In this document: piece by piece, positions 23,428 through 35,412 of the stretch
How positions within the stretch are numbered: the stretch's first letter is position 1
Layout of the letters: every line of letters starts with the position of its first letter
Source: Pholiota molesta
Taxonomy: Eukaryota; Basidiomycota; Agaricomycetes; Agaricales; Strophariaceae
DNA: 64,000 bases
Direction of reading: 5' to 3'
Assembly (NCBI GenBank): GCA_014925825.1
Contig: JACGCK010000007.1
Location: 124,001-188,000, forward strand
Translations under genes and position numbers: made by a program
Notes under the pieces: generated by a model
Seen by the model: the letters and a program-made list of their open reading frames with translations, nothing else
Told to the model about the DNA's origin: nothing
Database searches by the model: none

Positions 23428-25067
23428 ATGGCCCAAGACCAAGAAAAACCGAGCGCTAACACTCAGACCTCTGTCAAGGTTGTCGATTTCGGGCCATTCT
23501 TGGATGGATCTGACAGACAGGGCGTCGCTGATGCGGTCCTGGAGTCATTCAAGTCCATTGGGTTCGTCTATCTCGCAAACCATGGACTCCCTCAGGAGAA
23601 GGTGGCTTCAATGTTTGAATGGGTACGGTATTTCTACTCTCACACACCAAGATAATCTAATTACTCTACTTCACATAATCCCTTCTACATTCAGTCCAAG
23701 AAGCTATTTGACCAGCCCATGGAGATCAAGCAACTGGCTCCGCATCCAGAGTCGGGCGCACACCATCGAGGTTCGCTCAGTCCACTCTGGTTTGCTGTCA
23801 CTGTCACGATAGTTTGGGCTGACTTGGAGGGCCGTCTTCAGGGTATTCGGCGCCTGGAAGAGAGGCCGTCCAAAAGCGCACACATGCGGATCGCGATGGA
23901 TCTGGGAACGATGTGGCCAACGCGACAACTGGCCACGGCGCGGAGGTAAGGCGCGATATCAAGGAGAACTTTGAGGTTGGTCGGGAAGATTACGAGGATA
24001 TGCCTAATATTTGGTACCCCGACGGCATTCTTCCTGGTTTCAAGGAGGCTTGTCTCGATTTCTACTGGGTGCGTACGTCTTACATCGAGAGGCAATGGAC
24101 ATAACTAACGTATTTCGTCTTGTAGATTATGGATAAGATGGAAAGGGAGATTTTCAAGGCGCTCGCGTTATCTTTCAAGTTACCGGAAGATTATTTTTTA
24201 AATTTCCACTTGAATGCGGAGAACCAGCTACGGCTATTGCATTATCCAAGGTACGATATCTGGAAACGCCGCATGATTTCTGATTTCGAGTTTCTTATCA
24301 GCGTCTCTGCTGACGTCCTCGAAGATAAGGAAGCATCACGTATTCCTGCTCATTCGGATTATGGGACGATCACTGTGAGTAATAAACAAGACTGATGTTA
24401 AGTGATAATCGAATATCTCATTCCCAACGGCAGCTGCTACTGCAAGACGACATCGGCGGTCTCGAAGTGGAAGACGCACAGCATCCTGGAACCTATATCG
24501 TATGTATTCCCTCGTCGTTTCTCTACGAATTACAAAACCTTCCTCCATATCAAGCCTGTGCCGCCCATCCCGGATGCCCTCCTCGTCAATGCAGGCGATT
24601 TTCTCATGAGATGTACGTCCCGCCAACAACCATACGTACTTCCTATGCATTCGTATTCATGTTCTTATCGGACTCACATCTCCGTGCGCGCTCTGTCGAC
24701 AGGGTCGAACGATACGATAAAAAGCACCGTCCACCGTGTCCGGGCCCCGCCTTCTGTGGACGGCGCAAGCGGGAAGGTGATACCCTCGCGCTATTCAATT
24801 CCCTACGTAAGTCTGCTCCTGCTGCCGACATCCAACTTCCTCCGCGCACCCTGACCGGGCGACTGATGCTCACATGCAATGTTAACATAATTCGTGCAGT
24901 TCTGCGGCGCGGTTAGTGACTTTCATTATGGCGTCTATGCCTGAGCCAATGGCGACTGACCAATCGCTGTTCGTTCTTGTGTCTTGCTTTGTCCTCTTGA
25001 ACAGGATTCGTGGACGGTTGCGGATTGTATCCCGGGTACTTGGTCTGAGGAGCATCCGAAGTGCTAG
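23428..25067 (+). CDS. 2-oxoglutarate/Fe(II) dioxygenase 1 (IPNS-like), altered 3' end
   Basis: Exons 23428-23622, 23695-23770, 23842-24068, 24126-24250, 24302-24374, 24434-24499, 24555-24612, 24703-24806, 24900-24911 (12 nt) and 25005-25067 give 332 residues with consistent phases. The N-terminal DIOX_N-type domain (VKVVDFGPFLDGSDRQGVAD, GFVYLANHGLP) precedes the jelly roll. Iron ligands are His225 and Asp227 (RIPAHSDYGTITLL) and His284 (KSTVHRV); Arg303-x-Ser305 (PSRYSIPYFC) binds 2-oxoglutarate. Relatives oxidise small molecules, including secondary metabolites and nucleobases; the substrate is unknown. The protein ends ...WSEEHPKC because the last exon is replaced by the tail of an orphan-family gene. 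Copy 3 shows the original end (YEPIS..AGEYIKARLAANYA). Core catalysis should be retained; the loss of the C-terminal helix may matter. Confidence 0.88.
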
Positions 25068-25125
25068 CCATCCCACTGAAGCTCCGGCCAACGGCGGAGG
25101 ACCTTCTCGCGCTCGCAAAGGGTGA
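25068..25125 (+). pseudogene. 3'-terminal fragment of an orphan-family gene fused to dioxygenase 1
   Basis: Immediately after the dioxygenase stop the sequence CCATCCCACTGAAGCTCCGG..GGCGGAGGACCTTCTCGCGC matches the last ~58 bp of P2/P4 (IPLK..MAEDLLALAK). It ends in a GTGAGT, not a stop. Confidence 0.75.
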
Positions 25126-25379
25126 GTGCTGATGACGTCTGGAGTGTTTTTACTGCTAATCCGGGCTGTTTTGTGTGCTGAAACTGCCTAAACGGGGGTA
25201 AGTTTTCTGAAATGAGCGTAGGTCACAGCGTCCAATCGGGTTCTGGTATAATGCGCGCAGAGTTTAGCCCACCCCGAAGGGCAAGCTATTCGCACCCCGC
25301 ATCTATCTACCTGCATACGTACTCACTCATCCCTAGCGCGTTCAGGCGCATTGCACGCAGAGTCACCCCGCAGCTATCT

Positions 25380-26760
25380 ACGTATGTACACTGCAAGTCC
25401 AATTAGACAGTTTTCAACGGAATAAAATAGAACAACTTACCACTGTGGTGTGCGGCCGAATTTGTGTAGTTTTTGTGAAACATGCGCAAAGGCTACTCAC
25501 CGCTATGGTTTTGATTAGATAGTTTGCAATGAAATGACATGGAAAGACTTACAATCCACTCTGCGTCTGCGTGAAGGTTTTGTCGAGTTCGTGCGAAAAA
25601 CGCCGTGCACACGCAATGTGCTCGAAATCTATCTGCCAATTAGACTCATTTCTGAGACGAGAGTATCTGTATTATGAACAGGCAAAATCAGACCAGAGTA
25701 GTGATTTGGAGCTCTGAAACCACGTACATAGTGCTTGTAGGTGATCTCGCCGGAAATCCAAATATTGAATTCTGATGTCAGGCGCCAAATTTATATAGAG
25801 CAAAACCACTTACTTCAAGAACGCGACATTGCTCACGGGAAATCCATATATCTAATTTTAACACCCAGTGCCGAAATTGAAATAGAGCGAATCCACGTAC
25901 ATCAAGACCGTAGTGTTGCTCATGGGAAATCCAAAAGTCTAATCAGAATAAGAGCCACCTAATTAGTACCACAACTTCGACCAGAAAATGCAGAGAACAT
26001 AAGAAACCACGTACCCTCGCGGGAACTCCGAATATCCAATTTTGAAGTGCTGAAACTCAAATAAAGTGAAACCATGTACATCGCGATTGTGCATTGCTTG
26101 TAGGAACCCCATGTATCTAATTAGCTGCCAAATTAGTATCGCGATGACATAAAGGAGCTCGAATCAAACACATACCATTCCGAATTGTGTCCCACAACAG
26201 AACGACGGCCATGGGAACTTGAAAACCAAGTTAAACTTGGGAGCTGATATGAAAGCTGAATGAATGCCAGATAAAAAGCGGGTGTGACTCACAGAGATAT
26301 CAGGCCGCAGGATGTGCGGTCAAGTAACTTAATAAGATAATCGCGGTAAAGTATCAATCAATCAAATAACTCACAGATGTGTCAGTCCGCGGGAAATCGA
26401 AAAATCGAATTTGAGGTGAGTGCACCATCTAGGCATGGTAAGAGACATCCAGGAGACATCTTACATCAAATTTAGAGCCATAGAAGTAGTGCGGACATGT
26501 GAAATCAGAAGCTTTCCTTCCGCTATGCATGGGCGCTTAAATCAGAGATGCGCGATCAAAGCTAGAGATAATCTCAGTTAGTGCCCATTACTTCAAAAAC
26601 CAAATATACAATAGAGTACTCACATAAGCAATCATAAGGACAGGGCAACACCATCATAGATAGGGTTGAGGATGGAGGACATGCATAGAATAGCATTACG
26701 ACGGGTTAGAGTGGTATGAAATCCGACCAAAAGTTTCGCGTCTTTATACTCCCAGAATGC
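25380..26760 (-). repeat. Degenerate ~95-bp repeats with splice-site pattern on the minus strand
   Basis: Read on the minus strand this AT-rich stretch has a TATA-like box (GTATAAAGA, 26,741-26,750). A textbook intron follows (26,562-26,623: GTGAGT, ACTAACTGA, CTCTAG). Then comes a series of degenerate units of about 85-100 bp. Each unit pairs a TAATTAG/TCTAAT acceptor-like stretch and GGATTTCCC(R)TGAG with a short segment such as CAATGTCGCGTTCTTGAA or CAACACTACGGTCTTGAT. These end in strong donors (GTAAGT, GTACGT, GTGAGT, GTATGT). No long reading frame spans the units. It may be a micro-exon transcript, a non-coding RNA or a decayed intron-rich gene. Confidence 0.5.
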
Positions 26761-27918
26761 CAAGCCTTACCAATTCTTCCACGTCTCCGTCACCATTCCT
26801 CCGATCACTAAATTTTGGAATGCACGGCAATCCAGAGCCTAGATAATCCTTAGACCCAAACTACCATTACTGGTTCCGACCCCTGCAAAATCACTGCTCA
26901 GGGATAAACCTTTCTCATACCTGTCTGCACTCCTTTCCAATCCAGGATTTCAATCGGCTTCTTTATTATTCTAATAACATTCTATCCGCCACAATATATT
27001 TCTTTTCTCTACAGTTCTCCAAGTCAAATTACTCCCAAAAATTATTTCATTCCATATTATTCCTCCGAAGCAAATCTTCCCTTGTAACATAGTCCCGTAA
27101 TATCACCCAAACGTAAATTCTATCCTGCAGAGCTAGTGCAGATATCTCCGAGTCCGATCAGGCCAATAATTTGACAACCGTCGCATCACGGACACAACAG
27201 TATGCAGATTGTTGTCTCCATCCCCAAATCACCGCCATAAACCCAAAAACGTGCTTCTTTTTGCTAATATCATAAGAAGTGTCGCCAATATGCTACCACT
27301 GACAAAATATTCTAAACGTAACAAGTAAACGAGGGCTTCGCACTCTCTCACACTGCTACTTAGGCCCGGTGATCTATTCCTTGTGTACATTCCAATTAAA
27401 TCTTTGGCTGACAATTTGGCATGAGAGCGGTATGAGCAATAGACACATTAATCTAGCAGGGTTGAAGCGTTGCGAGCGGACATGTTATCAAATTTGAGCT
27501 ATGTACGGCAAACGTAATTTGGTGCGTGCCCGTAACTTTGCGGAAGGTGGAATCTTTAGAAGCACAAGTCGAGAGTGGCAACGTCATCAAAGTTTAAGCT
27601 ATGTACAAGATATCCCTTCAGACTGCTGTATCAACCATACGAAATGAGATTTCTTTACTCCTTTCCTAGAGCGTATTTACATTCAAATATTGAGTGTAAG
27701 TACATGTAGGGTTGAAGCGTTGCGAGCGGCTTGACATGACATCAATCATCTCGCGTCTGTATGCTCCATCATTGTGCCGGAGTCGAAATATACTGCTTCC
27801 CACCTCTTGAGCTCTGCACAAAAGAGAATGTACAAAGAGATCACGATGTAAAAAAGACTTTTACAGCATATCCAGCGGGTGTGAAGGCGCGCACTTGAAA
27901 CTAACCACAGAGTACACG
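26761..27918. other. AT-rich non-coding region of tandem unit 1
   Basis: No gene seen. It contains a perfect 22-bp direct repeat (AGGGTTGAAGCGTTGCGAGC plus GG) at 27,458-27,479 and 27,708-27,729. Position 27,918 is the empty target site of the Plavaka element found in unit 2. Confidence 0.5.
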
Positions 27919-29180
27919 ATTTTTTGCACATCATTGAGTTAATTATGGGGTCTGGTATTCTACAACACGGAATGGTCGTCAAATATGACTGTAATGTTTG
28001 TCCTTCGATATGGGTCGAAGCAGAGGAAGCAGTCGGTAACTTGTCGCCGCCAACGAACGAGGTTAAACGCCGCACTGGCACGCAGTCTGCACTGCCACCA
28101 TTTTAGGCGCCCGTATGTGGCACAGTACGCATGCTCTCAAGATTGCGCACTGGTACATTTGTGGTACACAAAAGAAGACGGCCGCATAATATAATAAACC
28201 TAATGTTTTATAAATTGGGATTTACAGTTGAATACAGAGACACGCGTTCGGATATTAAGCTCTTTGATAACAACGCGCTTCTCCTCTCCCAATCCACCAT
28301 TTGAAATGCAGAAAACGTATCTATCTAATATCAGGGCTGTGTATTACATACACGTTTCAGTATCAATGTTTTTCTTTATTTTTGCGACCGCGCAGCGCGA
28401 TGCGGCGGCATGTACGATGCGACGACGGCGGCATCAAGATTTAATCTGGGAGCGCGTCCGCTGCTCTCTTCTAATTCCATGTGGACGCCTCAAACGTGTA
28501 GTAGTACATAGCCCCAATAGCACTCTATTGGACACAGGAAATTTGGAGCGGCAAGGCTAGGCCAGCCAAGGATACCCATACCGAGCATGATCTACTCCTC
28601 CCACCCCGTTTCTCGTTTCCAGTCCATTGCGCATCGCACGGGGACCTAGAAAAACCCACGTCAAACCCCGTTATTAGTTCCATCAAGGGTCCTTTCGGGT
28701 GCGTTGCCAGCGAAGATCGCGGCTTCAACTTTCCGCCTGCAAATCGATGCATTTCCTGGATGCTTGGTCTCGGAGCATTGCATGGAATAAGCAATCTAGT
28801 GCCATTTCCCTTGATTTTACGACATAGAAATGGTTCTTACCGGGTTTAGAATTGCTGGGTGGGTGGGTATCGCTCTCACTTGGCCGCTGAGCAGATGAGG
28901 TTCACAATTTGCAAATGTAGAAATATAAACTTCGTTATTCACACTCTTTAACACACTTGAATAAAACACAATAACGAGCTCGCTTTTCTGTATTCTAGTT
29001 GTTATTAAATGGCTATGAGCTTTCCCATTGACAACAGGCATGTTTCACGAGACAGGCAAGGACAAGCAACGGACGCAGACGAGAAAACGGAGGAGGAGAT
29101 GCGGATCGAGATTCGCTTAGCGCACGCGGACCCTGGACGAGATGTTTCCATTGACACCGTTTCATTCTATGTACGTACAC
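27919..29180. other. Non-coding part of tandem unit 1
   Basis: Matches 42,814-44,080 of unit 2. Short open frames on both strands exist in both copies, but identity of the copies makes that uninformative. No domain recognised. Confidence 0.4.
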
Positions 29181-29194
29181 GTCTACCAAAGTGG

Positions 29195-29420
29195 TATATA
29201 AGACTACGGACATGCCTCTCATTCCCTCATCCCACTCTTCTCTCCTCTGCTCTTCTCTCCTCTTCTGGACCTCTCTCTTCTTCCGCTCTATCCCGCCGAG
29301 CTCGACGGCGCTGCCCTCCGCACGTCCGCTCGTCGATGCTCTGTCCTACGAGTGAGGTTTTGTCATTCTTCAGTAATAAACCTGATAACTAACGCGCCGC
29401 ACCGTACGTCGGCTACAGCA
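29195..29420 (+). promoter_or_regulatory. TATA box, CT-rich initiator and first intron of an unidentified transcript
   Basis: GGTATATAAGACT at about 29,200 precedes a CT-rich stretch and an ATG at 29,212. A GTGAGG donor follows near 29,352, then TAACTAAC branch-like sequence and a CTACAG acceptor near 29,420. This is a typical basidiomycete promoter-plus-first-intron layout; the same arrangement is at 44,090-44,320. The product is unrecognised. Confidence 0.4.
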
Positions 29421-30081
29421 CACAGCCGTTCAGAACCTGGCTGCGCACGCGGTCGTGTTCCATCTTGCGTACATGTGTTGTATAGCGGCGACCAACAGCG
29501 GTGTCCTTCAGCAGGGCATACGCACCGCACTAACATCGTCCTCCCTCCGCAGATAGCCCTTCGCGCTCCGATGCTCATCTGGAACACGTAGCGAGTAGGT
29601 TGCTGCTTGTCTCTGCGGCAACGATATTACTTACCGCCTGAAAGGCCTTTCGTCATCGCCGATTACGCGCGATACGCCGGCGCCGCGCCCTTGCGCAACT
29701 GGGTCAGCAAGCCTCGATGCTGGTTCAAAGCGATCGTAAGTAGGCGCTATGAACGTTCTAATGACCGTACTCACCCATATCCCGGGGCAGCAAGCATGCC
29801 GCTCTCGCATTCATTCCCATCGGCTCCTTGACTGGACCTTCCGCCCGTCGCCGTCGTCCTCGTTGATAGTGGAACAGACGGGTGCTATCCTCCTGGCTAT
29901 CGAGCCGTTCGTGTCGTCGTTCATGGGCCAGGACGAGGCTCCTCCGCAGGCCCTCGCAAACTCGTCCTTCAGGGCAGTGAGGCCAAACGGCTCTACTGGC
30001 TTCAAGGCTGTGATGCGGTGAGTAAGTCCTCTACGGTGCAGACAAGGTAGCTCTCACTGATTTTCCCGCAGCTGAGCAGCG

Positions 30082-31760
30082 TTGCTCTCGTCCTCTACCC
30101 ACTCGGCGTGTCGAGCCGCTGTCGTCCAAGCCACGCCGCGCGTCGTCCATGCATATCCTAGCGTCGTCGTTTCGTTGCGAATTATGCGCCCGTGTCCGTA
30201 TACAGCCCTTGCCGTTGTTGCAGCAGTGTCATCGCTGCGCCGCTCGTTGCCTGGCTTACTGCTGTGAGCGTGACGTTGAGAGGAGGGAGGACCACATACC
30301 CGGGAGCCTTGAATGCGCGCTGTCTCTGCGCGCCGTGGGCCCTTGGAGGCTGTCAGACCGTCTTATCGGCGCTGGGCGAAGACCGCGCTGCCGGCTTCAA
30401 GACTATAATGCGGTGAGTAAGTCTTCTTGTCCCCGCCCCTCGCGCGTCGAACCGCTGTCGTTCGGCCACACGCCGCGAGTCGCCTATCGCGTCGTCGTCC
30501 CATTGCCGACTACGCTTCGGTTTCCGTGTATCGTCCTATCGTCGCTGCGCCGCCCGTTGGCCTGGCTTATCGGTGCAAGTGCGATGCTGAGCGGAGGTGA
30601 GAGAACATCACATACACCTGGGAGCGCGGCGCTGTCTGTCCATGCTGCGTAGCGCGTGCGCCCTGCGCCGCCCATGGGCACGGATCTCGGCTTATCCGTG
30701 CGATCTGAAGGCTGGCGCTCGCCAGGTGAGCTGCGATGTCGCGCAGATAGCCTCCCCGTGCTCGCCGGCCCATCCAGTGCCGTTCTTCGTGGTGATGTTT
30801 GCATGCCGCTATGGAGGCGCTGCTCGTACGTCAAGCACGACGCGGCAACGGCGGTGTCGACGTTGGGCGTTGTCGTCTCGATGCCGACTATGCTCTGGTA
30901 CGAATAAGTATCGTGGCGATCGTGGGTGCCGTTCTTTGTTGCAGCAGGTCGTTGCGCGGCGGCCGTGGTGCGTAGCTCATTGCTGTGAGCGCGACACTGA
31001 GAGATGAGATGAGATTTACACATCGCGCTGTCCGCACTTGTTGGATGCTGCGCGCCGTGGTGCCCATGGACGGCCCTCCCTTGCTCTCAGCCTATCCGTG
31101 CGATCCGCTCGCGCAATGTGTGCCGATGTCGTCCAGACATCCTCCCCACGCTCGAATTTCGTTCCGATGTCTGTACGCCGCGCTAGAGGTGCTGCTGGTA
31201 AGTTGACCGGTGCTCTCGTCTCCTCCCCGCTCGCGAGCCGCGTCGTGTCTCGTTGTCGTGCAAGCCTCGCGCATCCCGTATTCCAGCGTCATCTTCTCGT
31301 GGTGGTCTAGTGTACGTAGTGTGCATCGCCCATGCCGTTGCTCTGTCGTCGCGTCGTTGCGGCGTGGCCTGACTGACTGCTATAAGCGTGTCGCTGAGGA
31401 GACACTGATATCTACACACCTGGGACCTGCGCACTGTCCATGCTGCTTGGCCCTGCACCCTGTGGGTTCGGCGCGCCGTGGTGCCCAAGGACGATGATGC
31501 GGGGGCTGAACGTCGGACGCCAACGTCGTGCAGATGTCGGCCTCGGGCTCGCCGGCCCACCCAGTTCCGTTTGTCGTGGTGATGTGTGTGCGCCGCTTTG
31601 GAGGTGCTGCTGGTATGCTGGTACGGGTGTGTATAGGGGTGCGAGGGCGGCGACGGTGGCGATGGACTGGGACTCGCCAATGGCGTTGGAGTTGCGGCGG
31701 AGCGATGTGCTGAGTGCTCTGAGCGTGTGATGTCGCTGGGTGCGCGGAAGCTCAGAGATG
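30082..31760 (+). repeat. Four degenerate ~330-bp GC-rich repeats, unit 1 copy
   Basis: Four successive blocks share an order of motifs: GTGAGTAAGT-like donor, CCGCTGTCGT..CACGCCGCG, CGTCGTC, GCGCCGCNCGTTG, CTGGCTTA/TGCT..GTGAGCG.GAC.CTGAGAGG, then ACACCTGGGA and CATGCTGCG. They begin near 30,082, 30,424, 30,800 and 31,195. Coding potential is unclear. The better-preserved copy is at 44,980-46,650. Confidence 0.5.
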
Positions 31761-32080
31761 TCGTCCATAGCACATGAGCATGGTAGTGAGGCGGGAAGAT
31801 GAAGGAACGGAACGGAGGACGGGTCACAGATCGCGCACGGGCTTCCGAGTGCGCGGAGTGCTCATGTACGTGCGGATTGGACGACGCAGGTCAAGACGCT
31901 TTCGGAAGAGGGTGCGGTAAAGCCATTGAAAGCTGCTGAGGAGATATCGTAGATGAGTGTTAGTGATCCATATCTGATGACGAACATATTCTATTATTAT
32001 ATCCTCGCTAAAGCTTCCCGTCACGTTATGTCGTCGAAATTGCCGTTGACGTCGCATTAATCGTTCTCTTGCACTCTATC

Positions 32081-33719
32081 ATGGCCCAAGACCAAGAGAA
32101 ACCGAGCGCTAACACTCAGACCTCTGTCAAGGTTGTCGATTTCGGGCCATTCTTAGATGGATCTGACAGACAGGGCGTCGCTGATGCGGTCCTAGAGTCA
32201 TTCAAGTCCATTGGGTTCGTCTATCTCGCAAACCATGGACTGCCTCGCGAGAAGGTGGCTTCAATGTTTGAATGGGTACGGTGTTCTACTCTCACACACC
32301 AAGGATAATATATTACTCTACTTCACATAAATTCTTCTGATATTCAGTCCAAGAAGCTATTTGACCAGCCCATGGAGATCAAGCAACTGGCTCCGCATCC
32401 AGAGTCGGGTGCACACCATCGAGGTTCGCTCAGTCCACTCCTGGTTTGCTGTCACTGTCACGATGGTTTGGGCTGACTTGGAGGGCCGCCTTCAGGGTAT
32501 TCGGCGCCTGGAAGAGAGGCCATCCAAAAGCGCACACATGCTGATCGCGATGGATCTGGGAACGATGTGGCCAACGCGACAACTGCCCACGGCGCGGAGG
32601 TAAGGCGCGATATCAAGGAGAACTTCGAGGTTGGTCGGGAAGATTATGAGGATATGCCTAATATTTGGTACCCCGACGGTATTCTTCCTGGTTTCAAAGA
32701 GGCTTGTCTCGATTTCTACTGGGTGCGTACGTTTTGCACCGAGAGGCAATGGACATAACTAACGTATTTTTGTCTTGTAGCTTTTGGATAAGATGGAAAG
32801 GGAGATTTTCAAGGCGCTCGCGTTATCTTTCAAGTTACCGGAAGATTATTTTTTAAATTTCCACTTGAATGCGGAGAATCAGCTACGGCTATTGCATTAT
32901 CCAAGGTACGACATCTGGAAACGCCGCATAATTTCTGATTTCAAGTTTCTTATCAGCGTCTCTGCTGACGTCCTCGAAGATAAGGAGGCATCACGTATTC
33001 CCGCTCATTCTGATTATGGGACAATAACTGTGAGTAATGTTATGTGATAAACACAGCTAATCGAATATCTCATTCCCAACGGCAGCTGCTACTGCAAGAC
33101 GACATCGGCGGTCTCGAAGTGGAAGACGCACAGCATCCTGGAACCTATATCGTATGTATTCCCCCGTCATTTCTCTATAAATTACCAAACTACCCTCCTT
33201 ATCAAGCCTGTGCCGCCCATCCCGGATGCCCTCCTCGTCAATGCAGGCGATTTTCTCATGAGATGTACGTCCCGCCAACAACCATACGTACTTCCTATGC
33301 ATTCGTATTCATGTTCTTATCGGACTCACATCTCCGTGCGCGCTCTGTCGACAGGGTCGAACGATACGATAAAAAGCACCGTCCACCGTGTACGGGCCCC
33401 ACCTTCTGTGGACGGCGCAAGCGGGAAGGTGATACCCTCGCGCTATTCGATTCCCTACGTAAGTCTGCGCCTGCTGCCGACATCCAACTTCCTCCGCGCA
33501 CCCTGACCGGGCGACTGATGCTCACATGCAATGTTAACATAATTCGTGCAGTTCTGCGGCGCGGTTAGTGACTTTCATTATGGCGTCTATGCCTGAGCCA
33601 ATGGCGACTGACCAATCGCTGTTCGTTCTTGTGTCTTGCTTTGTCCTCTTGAACAGGATTCGTGGACGGTTGCGGATTGTATCCCGGGTACTTGGTCTGA
33701 GGAGCATCCGAAGTGCTAG
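32081..33719 (+). CDS. 2-oxoglutarate/Fe(II) dioxygenase 2, hybrid of copies 1 and 3
   Basis: Same ten-exon structure and active-site residues as dioxygenase 1 (HSD, distal His in STVHRV, SRYS). The 5' part to about 33,405 follows copy 3 at diagnostic sites: CAAGAGAAACC in exon 1 and TGTACGGGCCCCACC in the last large exon. From about 33,490 on it follows copy 1 exactly, including the premature stop and the fused orphan-family tail. It encodes about 332 residues. A single-base gap in intron 1 (GTGTTCTAC against GTGTTTCTAC in copy 3) is harmless. The pattern is that of an unequal crossover product. Confidence 0.85.
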
Positions 33720-33777
33720 CCATCCCACTGAAGCTCCGGCCAACGGCGGAGGACCTTCTCGCGCTCGCAAAGGGTGA
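33720..33777 (+). pseudogene. 3'-terminal fragment of an orphan-family gene fused to dioxygenase 2
   Basis: Identical to the fragment at 25,068-25,125. Confidence 0.75.
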
Positions 33778-34031
33778 GTGCTGATGACGTCTGGAGTGTT
33801 TTTACTGCTAATCCGGGCTGTTTTGTGTGCTGAAACTGCCTAAACGGGGGTAAGTTTTCTGAAATGAGCGTAGGTCACAGCGTCCAATCGGGTTCTGGTA
33901 TAATGCGCGCAGAGTTTAGCCCACCCCGAAGGGCAAGCTATTCGCACCCCGCATCTATCTACCTGCATACGTACTCACTCATCCCTAGCGCGTTCAGGCG
34001 CATTGCACGCAGAGTCACCCCGCAGCTATCT

Positions 34032-35412
34032 ACGTATGTACACTGCAAGTCCAATTAGACAGTTTTCAACGGAATAAAATAGAACAACTTACCACTGTGG
34101 TGTGCGGCCGAATTTGTGTAGTTTTTGTGAAACATGCGCAAAGGCTACTCACCGCTATGGTTTTGATTAGATAGTTTGCAATGAAATGACATGGAAAGAC
34201 TTACAATCCACTCTGCGTCTGCGTGAAGGTTTTGTCGAGTTCGTGCGAAAAACGCCGTGCACACGCAATGTGCTCGAAATCTATCTGCCAATTAGACTCA
34301 TTTCTGAGACGAGAGTATCTGTATTATGAACAGGCAAAATCAGACCAGAGTAGTGATTTGGAGCTCTGAAACCACGTACATAGTGCTTGTAGGTGATCTC
34401 GCCGGAAATCCAAATATTGAATTCTGATGTCAGGCGCCAAATTTATATAGAGCAAAACCACTTACTTCAAGAACGCGACATTGCTCACGGGAAATCCATA
34501 TATCTAATTTTAACACCCAGTGCCGAAATTGAAATAGAGCGAATCCACGTACATCAAGACCGTAGTGTTGCTCATGGGAAATCCAAAAGTCTAATCAGAA
34601 TAAGAGCCACCTAATTAGTACCACAACTTCGACCAGAAAATGCAGAGAACATAAGAAACCACGTACCCTCGCGGGAACTCCGAATATCCAATTTTGAAGT
34701 GCTGAAACTCAAATAAAGTGAAACCATGTACATCGCGATTGTGCATTGCTTGTAGGAACCCCATGTATCTAATTAGCTGCCAAATTAGTATCGCGATGAC
34801 ATAAAGGAGCTCGAATCAAACACATACCATTCCGAATTGTGTCCCACAACAGAACGACGGCCATGGGAACTTGAAAACCAAGTTAAACTTGGGAGCTGAT
34901 ATGAAAGCTGAATGAATGCCAGATAAAAAGCGGGTGTGACTCACAGAGATATCAGGCCGCAGGATGTGCGGTCAAGTAACTTAATAAGATAATCGCGGTA
35001 AAGTATCAATCAATCAAATAACTCACAGATGTGTCAGTCCGCGGGAAATCGAAAAATCGAATTTGAGGTGAGTGCACCATCTAGGCATGGTAAGAGACAT
35101 CCAGGAGACATCTTACATCAAATTTAGAGCCATAGAAGTAGTGCGGACATGTGAAATCAGAAGCTTTCCTTCCGCTATGCATGGGCGCTTAAATCAGAGA
35201 TGCGCGATCAAAGCTAGAGATAATCTCAGTTAGTGCCCATTACTTCAAAAACCAAATATACAATAGAGTACTCACATAAGCAATCATAAGGACAGGGCAA
35301 CACCATCATAGATAGGGTTGAGGATGGAGGACATGCATAGAATAGCATTACGACGGGTTAGAGTGGTATGAAATCCGACCAAAAGTTTCGCGTCTTTATA
35401 CTCCCAGAATGC
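34032..35412 (-). repeat. Degenerate ~95-bp repeats with splice-site pattern, unit 2 copy
   Basis: Apparently base-identical to 25,380-26,760, as expected for a very recent duplication. The following 35,413-36,568 matches the AT-rich non-coding region of unit 1, including the 22-bp direct repeats. Confidence 0.5.

Larger units (their letters stand above)
23188..31894. repeat. Tandem unit 1 (about 8.7 kb)
   Basis: First copy of a tandemly repeated segment. It starts inside the 5' part of the Nudix gene (GACGCTTTCGGAAGAGG) and contains dioxygenase 1, an AT-rich non-coding part and a GC-rich repeat-filled part. The same start motif recurs at 31,895 and 46,807. From about 24,840 to 27,918 it appears base-identical to 33,490-36,570. 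Confidence 0.85.

Noticed and set aside
25741..25962. Conserved 73-codon open frames present in both tandem units
   Set aside because: Conservation only reflects the very recent duplication. The frame crosses the intron-like repeat units and has no domain.
28525..28794. 89-codon minus-strand frame present in both units
   Set aside because: Identical for the same reason. No splice partner or recognisable domain.
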